Origin: Victivallales bacterium
GTDB lineage: Bacteria; Verrucomicrobiota; Lentisphaeria; Oligosphaerales; Oligosphaeraceae
Reading direction: 5' to 3'
NCBI GenBank assembly: GCA_900771165.1
Contig: CAAGMX010000479.1
Span: forward strand, 1 to 7,925
DNA: 7,925 nt
Below are positions 1 through 4,437 of this stretch, piece by piece (position 1 is the first letter of the stretch; each line of letters starts with the position of its first letter). Position numbers and translations under genes: made by a program. Below the pieces are notes generated by a model, which was given only the letters and a program-made list of their open reading frames with translations, did no database searches and was not told the origin of the DNA.

Positions 1-12
1 CTCTTCCGATCT
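1..12. other. Illumina adapter remnant at contig edge
   Basis: The first 12 bases, CTCTTCCGATCT, equal the common 3' end of the Illumina TruSeq/Nextera-ligation adapters. An exact 12-mer match lying precisely at the sequence edge is very unlikely by chance. The true genomic sequence therefore probably begins at about position 13, and residues translated from 1-12 should not be trusted. Confidence 0.88.
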
Positions 13-453
13 TCCTCCAAAGTCGAGGCCAAGCTCCGGCGATGCCAACCCATCCCCGTGGAGGGCGCCCTCACCCTCTCCGTGGCAGTCCGCCCCGAGG
101 AAATCCTTCGCATCCCCCTGGAGGAGAATCCCTCCACCGGATACCAGTGGAACCTGCAGATCCAGGGCGAGGAATGTGCCAAGCTCCTGCGAAGCGACTT
201 CCTGCCCCCCATGGCGCCCCCGCCCCCGCCGCCCTCCCGCAAGGAGGGCAAGCACGGGGAGCAGCCACGTCGTCCCGCCCAGGCAGACGAACCGCCCCCG
301 CCCCTAGTGGGCGCCCCGGGAATCCGGGTCTTCACCATCCGCGGCGAACGCTCCGGCACCGCCATCATCCGCTTCTCCTGTCGCCGTGACTGGGAGAAGG
401 GCGCCCCCGCCAGCGTCCTGACTCTGGTCCTCTTCGTCACCGAAAAAGACTGA
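13..453 (+). CDS. Chagasin-like cysteine protease inhibitor (I42 family), 5'-truncated
   Basis: The reading frame is open from the window edge to the TGA at 451-453. The first in-frame start codon is a GTG at 58, but it has no Shine-Dalgarno and lies at the edge of the domain, so the true start, probably with a signal peptide, is missing. Numbering from that GTG, the chagasin/I42 signatures are the loop NPSTGYQW (residues 24-31), the segment LVGAPG leading to VFTIRGERSGTAIIRF (83-106), and CRRDWEK (108-114) in place of the usual R-P-W loop. These loops are the ones that insert into the active-site cleft of papain-like proteases. Residues about 50-82 form an extra low-complexity stretch rich in proline and charged residues between two strands, longer than the usual loop. 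The protein probably acts in the periplasm or outside the cell, by family analogy. The domain call is firm. Actual inhibitory activity is uncertain because of the R-D-W change. Confidence 0.8.
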   Translation, partial: SSKVEAKLRRCQPIPVEGALTLSVAVRPEEILRIPLEENPSTGYQWNLQIQGEECAKLLRSDFLPPMAPPPPPPSRKEGKHGEQPRRPAQADEPPPPLVGAPGIRVFTIRGERSGTAIIRFSCRRDWEKGAPASVLTLVLFVTEKD

Positions 454-473
454 CGCCCCTCCCCTGGAGGCAA

Positions 474-521
474 AAAGCCCCCCGGAAGCTCCCGCCAGCA
501 GGCGGCGTTCCGGGGGGCTTT
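474..521. terminator. Bidirectional rho-independent terminator
   Basis: A perfect 14-bp stem is formed by 474-487 (AAAGCCCCCCGGAA) and 508-521. A second nested stem, CCGCC/GGCGG with loop AGCA, lies inside the loop at 492-505. T-rich sequence follows on the plus strand (519-529), and the A-run at 472-476 gives a U-tract on the minus strand. It lies between the convergent chagasin-like gene (ends 453) and the TM2 gene (minus strand, ends 545), so it can end both transcripts. Confidence 0.9.
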
Positions 522-544
522 GTCGTTTTCAGGAAATCAGGAGA

Positions 545-805
545 CTAGAGCCACTCCTTCTTCCCCTCCACGTAGATCTTCTGGAACTCCTCGTCGCTCT
601 TGGTCAGATAGAGAATGCCTTCGATGAGGCCCAAGATACCGCCAATGCCACAGAAAAAGGAGATGATCAGCTGGATGATCCCCGCCTTGTTGTATCCCAG
701 GTAGAACTTGTGGATGCCCAGCCATCCCAAAAAGATCGCCAGCAGACCGGCCACCAATTTTTCCTTGGGCTTGTTCATGAAATCTTGCACTGCATTGTTT
801 TCCAT
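545..805 (-). CDS. TM2-domain small membrane protein
   Basis: This is an 86-residue protein, last gene of the minus-strand operon. A TM2 domain (Pfam PF05154 type) fills most of it: a short N-terminal tail, helix 1 with GLLAIFLGWLGIHKFYLGY (about 20-38), a tight turn at YNKAG, and helix 2 with IIQLIISFFCGIGGILGLIEG (about 43-63), then a charged C-terminal tail ending in KKEWL. The G-x-H-x-F-Y-L-G core is the family hallmark. The ATG at 805 is preferred over an upstream GTG at 877, because the extension would be translated from a tandem repeat and adds nothing to the domain; an AAGGA lies about 11 bases upstream of the ATG. The gene looks more AT-rich than its neighbours. The molecular function of bacterial TM2 proteins is not established. 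It starts 96 bp after the DUF2752 gene ends and is followed by the terminator at 474-521. Confidence 0.88.
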   Translation of the reverse strand: MENNAVQDFMNKPKEKLVAGLLAIFLGWLGIHKFYLGYNKAGIIQLIISFFCGIGGILGLIEGILYLTKSDEEFQKIYVEGKKEWL

Positions 806-824
806 AGAGGGGATGTTTTCCTTT

Positions 825-851
825 TGAGGTTTGAGGTTGAGGTTTGAGGTT
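825..851. repeat. Short tandem repeat TGAGGTT (two exact 13-bp units)
   Basis: Four copies of TGAGGTT start at 825, 832, 838 and 845. They can equally be read as two exact tandem copies of a 13-mer, TGAGGTTTGAGGT (825-837 and 838-850). The array lies in the 96-bp gap between the DUF2752 and TM2 genes, so on the operon mRNA it reads as repeated AACCTCA just upstream of the TM2 start. Confidence 0.85.
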
Positions 852-901
852 AGGAACTTCTTGGGGAACACACCCACGGCACATCTCCGTGGGCAAAGGG
901 A

Positions 902-1312
902 CTACCCTCCCAGGGGAGCCAGGAGGGAGAAGGGGAACCAGGGAAGGTTGCGGAGCAGGAAGAAGAGGAGCAGAACCGCCGCCACGCCGCAGGCCAGGTC
1001 GGTTCTCCGGGAAAGGGAGGGCACCCACAACAGGCCCAGAAGATACCCGCCCATGGGCAGCAGAAGAAGATTGTAGCGGAGACTTCGGAGAAATTCCCCG
1101 TGGAGGAGCCAGTAGAGGGCTCGGGTGCCTCCGCAACCAGGACAGTGGAGGCCCGTGAATTCGTGAAAGAGGCAACGGGGCCAGAAGGAGCCGGGAGACT
1201 CCGGGGAATGAAAGTAGAGCAGCGCCAGAAGCGCCAGGGCAGCGGGCAAGCCCAGAAGGCATCCCATCCCCCGATGGCGGCTCCACCAGGATTTTTCCTT
1301 ACAGGCCATCAT
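902..1312 (-). CDS. DUF2752 family membrane protein
   Basis: The 136-residue product carries the DUF2752 (PF10825) signature: a cysteine at 47, then LHCPGCGGTRALYWLLHGEF at 55-74 with the CPGCGGTRA core (57-65), followed by R79-Y-N81 and a hydrophobic segment. Hydrophobic helices lie at about 17-35, 82-97 and 106-121. The function of the family is unknown; the paired cysteines suggest metal binding or redox activity, which is inference. The gene begins with two adjacent ATGs (1312 and 1309) inside the end of the CD225 gene, a 14-base overlap indicating translational coupling, and there is no strong Shine-Dalgarno of its own. A start at residue 16 (Met) is possible but would leave only two residues ahead of the first hydrophobic helix. 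Confidence 0.85.
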   Translation of the reverse strand: MMACKEKSWWSRHRGMGCLLGLPAALALLALLYFHSPESPGSFWPRCLFHEFTGLHCPGCGGTRALYWLLHGEFLRSLRYNLLLLPMGGYLLGLLWVPSLSRRTDLACGVAAVLLLFFLLRNLPWFPFSLLAPLGG

Positions 1313-1838
1313 CCCAAGGATCTTCTTCCTCTATCTCGAAATCCGGCTCCAGGGCCTCTTCCTCCTCCGCTTCGGGAAGTGTCTCCTGCCTCAAGACCGA
1401 GGCTTCCTTCCCCTTGCTGGCCCTGTTCTCCCGACACACCTGGATCGTGGCAAAGACAACCGTCAGCACCCCGGCGAAGATCCCGCCTACGGAGAGGAGA
1501 AAGGAGGCATGGCCCAGCCGGGCCGCCTTCCAATCCTCTCCCCGGTGCCGGAAAAACAGCGCCAGGAGGGAGCAGAGGAGGGCAAACATCCCCAGGACGG
1601 GGCAGCAGAAAAAGGTGGTGACAATGGCCAGAAGCAGATGGGTGGGAGGCTTGCTCCGGGCCGCATTCTGCGTGGCGGCACTTTCTTCCGCCTCTTTTTT
1701 CGTCCCCAGGGGATTCCCCACGCCCTCCTCCTGCCTTCTGCCCGGGGGGGAGGCCTGGGGATTCTGCACCCTGGCCCCGCACTGGCGACAAAAACTGGAG
1801 TTCTTGTCATTCCAACCACCGCAATTCGGACAAATCAT
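1299..1838 (-). CDS. Zinc-ribbon + CD225/dispanin membrane protein
   Basis: This 179-residue protein is first in the minus-strand operon. Residues 1-21 form a zinc ribbon with C3-x2-C6 and C17-x2-C20. A polar linker (about 25-65) rich in Q, E, K and P follows. Residues about 66-130 match the CD225/dispanin domain (PF04505, the domain of interferon-induced IFITM proteins): THLLLAIVTTFFCCPVLGMF, a basic/polar turn with RHRGEDWKAARLGHAS, then a second hydrophobic segment to about 130. The FCC (77-79) aligns with the doubled cysteine that is palmitoylated in IFITM3. The C-terminus (155-179) is very acidic. The ATG at 1838 follows GAGGA with a spacing of 9 bases. The zinc ribbon is probably cytoplasmic (inference). 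The role of bacterial members is unknown. Confidence 0.86.
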   Translation of the reverse strand: MICPNCGGWNDKNSSFCRQCGARVQNPQASPPGRRQEEGVGNPLGTKKEAEESAATQNAARSKPPTHLLLAIVTTFFCCPVLGMFALLCSLLALFFRHRGEDWKAARLGHASFLLSVGGIFAGVLTVVFATIQVCRENRASKGKEASVLRQETLPEAEEEEALEPDFEIEEEDPWDDGL

Positions 1839-2030
1839 ATCGCCTCGTCCTCAAAACCTCCCTTCCGGAAACCCTTGGGATTCGTCATCCTTTTCCTGGC
1901 CAGAACGACCAGAAAAAACCACTCTTCCACGGACCGGGAGAAAAAGCAAACACGGATTCTCCCTCCTGGACATGCCTACAGGTAAAATCGCCCTGCCCCA
2001 AAACGCAACCCCGGGAGAACATTTCGGCAT

Positions 2031-2059
2031 ACTATAAATCCGGTAATCCCCATTGCGAA
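2031..2059 (-). promoter_or_regulatory. Candidate sigma70-type promoter for the CD225-DUF2752-TM2 operon
   Basis: On the minus strand there is a -35-like TTCGCA (2059-2054, four of six consensus bases), a 17-bp spacer and a -10-like TATAGT (2036-2031, five of six). Transcription would begin near 2024 and give a leader of about 185 bases before the ATG at 1838. This is a pattern match only; the sigma-factor preferences of this organism are unknown. Confidence 0.45.
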
Positions 2060-2070
2060 GCCCCTCCTGC

Positions 2071-2098
2071 CCGCCGGGGAAAGTCTTCCGGCGGTTTT
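2071..2098 (+). terminator. Possible terminator or attenuator hairpin
   Basis: A 7-bp all-GC stem CCGCCGG (2071-2077) / CCGGCGG (2088-2094) with a 10-base loop is followed by TTTT (2095-2098). No plus-strand gene ends upstream of it within the region. It could stop antisense or read-through transcription, end a short RNA, or attenuate a transcript entering the nucleotidyltransferase genes. The U-tract is short, so termination is uncertain. Confidence 0.4.
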
Positions 2099-2264
2099 CG
2101 GGAAAGGATAAAACGATTTCCGAGCGGGAAGGAAACAGGAAGCGGGAATCTCCGGAAAAAAATAATGGATAATCCTGGGAGGCGATATATATTTCCCCAC
2201 TCTGATTTTATGGGAGTTCTGCTTGGGGGAATCCGTCTTCTTTCCGACACGTCTCCCCCAGACC

Positions 2265-2270
2265 GGAGGG
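2265..2270 (+). promoter_or_regulatory. Shine-Dalgarno GGAGGG deciding the start at 2280
   Basis: GGAGGG lies 9 bases upstream of the ATG at 2280. This favours that ATG over an in-frame TTG at 2223 and over the internal ATGs at 2292 and 2295. It is one of the clearest ribosome binding sites in the window. Confidence 0.75.
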
Positions 2271-2279
2271 TCAGGGCGA

Positions 2280-3389
2280 ATGGTGGAGAAAATGATGGAA
2301 TTATCCTTCGAGTCACTGCTAAAGGACACCACAGGCCGGGTCATCTTCCGGGGAATATGGGGTAGCCATGCCTATGGCACATCCACCCCGGAAAGCGACT
2401 GGGACACTTTTGGCGTGTATGTTCTTGAGGCGGAGAGATATCTCTCGTTCCAGGAACCGCCCCTTCAGCTGGCTGACGCCCGCAATGACAACCGCTTCTA
2501 TTCCCTGCGGAACTTCCTGGAGCTGGCGGCCAACGCAAATCCCAACATCCTGGATGCCATCTTTCTTCCCCAGGACTGCGTGCTGCACACCAGCCCGTAT
2601 TGGGCCACGATCTACGAACATCGCGGCCTCTTCCTTTCCCGGAAATTCTACCAGACCTACGTCCACTATGCCATGGGGCAGATCCGGAAGGCCCATGGTC
2701 ACAAGAAGCTCATCCACAATCCGCAGCCGGAGCGCCCGCCCACCCCGGAGGATTTCTGCTATGTGCTGGGCACCTCCCCGGCCGGAATGCCCATGCGCTC
2801 CATTCCCCTGAAGGAATCGGGAATCTCCCTGGCGCACTGCCACGTCTCCGCCCTGGAGAACAGCGGCGAAATCTACCGCCTCTACCACTACGGCCCCTCC
2901 GCCAAGGGCGTCTTCCACAAGGAAATGCTCCTGTGCGAAAACATCCCGAAGGAGGACGAGACCACCCATTTCTGCGGGCTGATGCTCTTCAACAAAAATG
3001 CCTACGAGCAAGCGAAGATCAAGCACAGGCAATATTGGGAATGGCGGCGGAAACGCAACGAGGCACGCTGGCGCAGCCAGGAGGCGGGGCTTCTCAACTA
3101 CGACGCCAAGAACCTGATGCACACCTTCCGACTGCTCTATTCCGCCCTGCACCTCCTGGAAAACGGGGAACCCCTCGTGCGCTTCACCGGGGAAAAACGG
3201 CAGGAGCTGTGCGATATCCGGGCAGGACGCTTCGGCTATGAAGAGCTGGTGACCAAGGCCGAAACGCTGGCCGCCAGGCTTGCCCAGGAAGGCGAAAAAT
3301 CCTCCTTGCCCGAATCCTGCGACCTGGACAGGGTCAACGACCTGCTCCTGACCATCACCCACCAATGGGAGAAGGACCATGCACAATGA
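2280..3389 (+). CDS. DNA polymerase beta-type nucleotidyltransferase (RlaP/COG3541-like), copy 1
   Basis: This 369-residue protein has the nucleotidyltransferase signature IWGSHAYGTSTPESDWDTFG at 26-45: the helix-starting G28-S29 and the metal-binding D40-x-D42. A third acidic residue could be D67 or D70, before the helix LRNFLELAANANPNILDAIF. A second conserved block, NYDAKNLMHTFRLL (273-286) followed by LLENGEPL, resembles the C-terminal helix block of phage-type members of this superfamily (PF10127, RNA-ligase-associated polymerase-beta family). The middle region (about 140-270) carries many charged residues, including WEWRRKRNEARWR (253-265), which could bind nucleic acid. The family transfers nucleotides and is linked by neighbourhood studies to RNA repair; the substrate here is unknown. 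It overlaps the following gene by 11 bases, so the two are probably translated together. Confidence 0.85.
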   Translation: MVEKMMELSFESLLKDTTGRVIFRGIWGSHAYGTSTPESDWDTFGVYVLEAERYLSFQEPPLQLADARNDNRFYSLRNFLELAANANPNILDAIFLPQDCVLHTSPYWATIYEHRGLFLSRKFYQTYVHYAMGQIRKAHGHKKLIHNPQPERPPTPEDFCYVLGTSPAGMPMRSIPLKESGISLAHCHVSALENSGEIYRLYHYGPSAKGVFHKEMLLCENIPKEDETTHFCGLMLFNKNAYEQAKIKHRQYWEWRRKRNEARWRSQEAGLLNYDAKNLMHTFRLLYSALHLLENGEPLVRFTGEKRQELCDIRAGRFGYEELVTKAETLAARLAQEGEKSSLPESCDLDRVNDLLLTITHQWEKDHAQ

Positions 3390-4188
3390 AATCCTGTCTG
3401 CCTTGAGGCAGCTGGAAGCCCAGCATGGCTGCCACTTCCTCTTCGCCGCCGAATCCGGTAGCCGCGCCTGGGGATTCGCCTCGCCGGACAGCGACTACGA
3501 TGTCCGCGCCATCTACGTCAATCCCCTGGACTGGTATCTCTCCACCGAGACCGCCCCCAAGGACACCATCGAGGCAATGCTTCCCGGAAACCTGGACATC
3601 TCCGCCTGGGAGCTTCGCAAGGCCCTGAGGCTTTTTGCCACAGGCAATCTCTCCCTTTACGAATGGATCACCAGCCCCATTCTCTATTGGGCCGTCCCCG
3701 GCTTTCTGGAGGAACTGCAGGCCCTCCTGCCCCTGTGCTTCCCTCCCCTCAAGGCCACACACCACTACCTCTCCCTGGCCCGGCAGGCCTATGCCTCCCT
3801 GGATGAGGAGGGCACAATCTCCCTGAAAAAGCTCTTCTATCTTCTCCGGGGCACCCTGGCGGCCAAATGGTGCCGCCAATCTCTCACCATGCCGCCCGTC
3901 CCCTTCCCGGAGCTGCTGACGGCCGACCTGATGCCCCCGGAGCTTCTCGCCCATGTCCAAAGCCTCCTGGAGGAGAAACAAGGTGGAGGCGAAAAGGCCA
4001 GGACGAACTTCACCCCGGATCTGCGGCTCTTCTTCCACCAGACCCAGCAGGAGTGCCAGCAGATGGCGCCCCCCAACAGGCCCCCCGCCCCCGCAAGAGA
4101 GGTCTGGGATGGCCTCCTGCGGAAATGGGTGCGGCTCTATGAGAATGTCCGCGCCCCTGAAGGCGGCACCCTCCCCGGCATCCCCTGA
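3379..4188 (+). CDS. DNA polymerase beta-type nucleotidyltransferase (RlaP/YcgL-like), copy 2
   Basis: The 269-residue product has G27-S28, the metal-binding D39-x-D41 in GSRAWGFASPDSDYDVRAIY (27-46), and a third likely carboxylate, D73, in NLDISAWELRKALRLFATGN (71-90). YEWITSPILYW (94-104) and KKLFYLLRGTLAAKW (150-164) are further blocks typical of the RlaP/YcgL branch (PF10127, COG3541). The family's usual length is similar, so the gene looks complete. The ATG at 3379 lies inside the last codons of copy 1 and follows GGAGAAGGA. Copy 1 and copy 2 share the catalytic GSx(10)DxD layout but little else, so they are old paralogues or partners and not a recent duplication. All catalytic residues are present, so activity is expected; the target (RNA end, tRNA or nucleotide) is not visible. 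Confidence 0.87.
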   Translation: MHNEILSALRQLEAQHGCHFLFAAESGSRAWGFASPDSDYDVRAIYVNPLDWYLSTETAPKDTIEAMLPGNLDISAWELRKALRLFATGNLSLYEWITSPILYWAVPGFLEELQALLPLCFPPLKATHHYLSLARQAYASLDEEGTISLKKLFYLLRGTLAAKWCRQSLTMPPVPFPELLTADLMPPELLAHVQSLLEEKQGGGEKARTNFTPDLRLFFHQTQQECQQMAPPNRPPAPAREVWDGLLRKWVRLYENVRAPEGGTLPGIP

Positions 4189-4437
4189 TGCACCCCATTT
4201 TCCCGGGGATTCCGCCGGCCATCCTCCCCCGGATTCCCCTGGGAGACGGGAGAGGGATTTCCCCTATGCCGCACCCTGGCAAATCCGGGAGGAAGATTTA
4301 CATTTCCTCCCATTCCGGAAACTTTCCGCGCGCACGCCTTTTCCCGGTGTTTTCCCGGGGCATGAGGCGTACCTTTTCCGGCGGTCTTTTCTCCAGGCTT
4401 CATCCGCACGCATCGTTCTTTGAAAGGTCTTCTTCCC
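4189..4437. other. Intergenic region with imperfect stem-loops
   Basis: These 249 bases hold no convincing gene. An imperfect stem-loop (4202-4214 with 4230-4243, one bulged base and one mismatch) directly follows the nucleotidyltransferase stop but lacks a U-tract. A second hairpin lies at 4284-4319. TTTTCCCGG-type motifs recur at about 4199, 4338 and 4349. AAAGG at 4424-4428 could serve as a weak ribosome binding site for the MlaA fusion. No good promoter pair was recognised. Confidence 0.5.
4284..4319. other. Hairpin with bulge in the leader of the MlaA fusion gene
   Basis: TCCGG (4284-4288) pairs with CCGGA (4315-4319) and GAGGAA (4289-4294) pairs with TTCCTC (4304-4309), giving 11 base pairs around a 9-base loop, with a 5-base bulge (4310-4314) on the 3' side. 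No T-run follows, so it is not an ordinary terminator. It may be a processing or stability element, or chance. Confidence 0.35.

Larger units (their letters stand above)
1839..2279. other. Divergent intergenic region, about 440 bp
   Basis: This region separates the minus-strand membrane-protein operon from the plus-strand nucleotidyltransferase pair. No credible protein is seen: open frames on both strands lack family resemblance. It holds the candidate minus-strand promoter (2031-2059), a GC hairpin followed by TTTT (2071-2098), and a more AT-rich stretch at about 2156-2216 with GATAAT (2168-2173) and TATATT (2188-2193) that could supply a plus-strand -10 element, although no good -35 is visible. 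GGAGGG at 2265-2270 is the ribosome binding site for the next gene. Confidence 0.6.

Noticed and set aside
806..877. GTG-started N-terminal extension of the TM2 protein
   Set aside because: The extra 24 residues are encoded by the tandem repeat and flank, add no conserved sequence, and the ATG at 805 begins a normal TM2 protein.
1976..2344. 122-codon minus-strand frame in the divergent intergenic region
   Set aside because: No domain resemblance, no convincing ribosome binding site, and it covers the candidate promoter and hairpin and runs into the nucleotidyltransferase gene.
2319..3386. 355-codon minus-strand frame opposite nucleotidyltransferase copy 1
   Set aside because: The plus strand carries an intact catalytic signature, a Shine-Dalgarno and a coupled downstream gene; the antisense frame has no recognisable domain.
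4202..4243. Rho-independent terminator after the nucleotidyltransferase pair
   Set aside because: The stem is imperfect and no T-run follows on either strand, so it is described only as a stem-loop.
4420..4437. TTG start for the MlaA fusion
   Set aside because: It would add six residues before a normal lipoprotein signal peptide; the ATG at 4438 gives a typical N-terminus.
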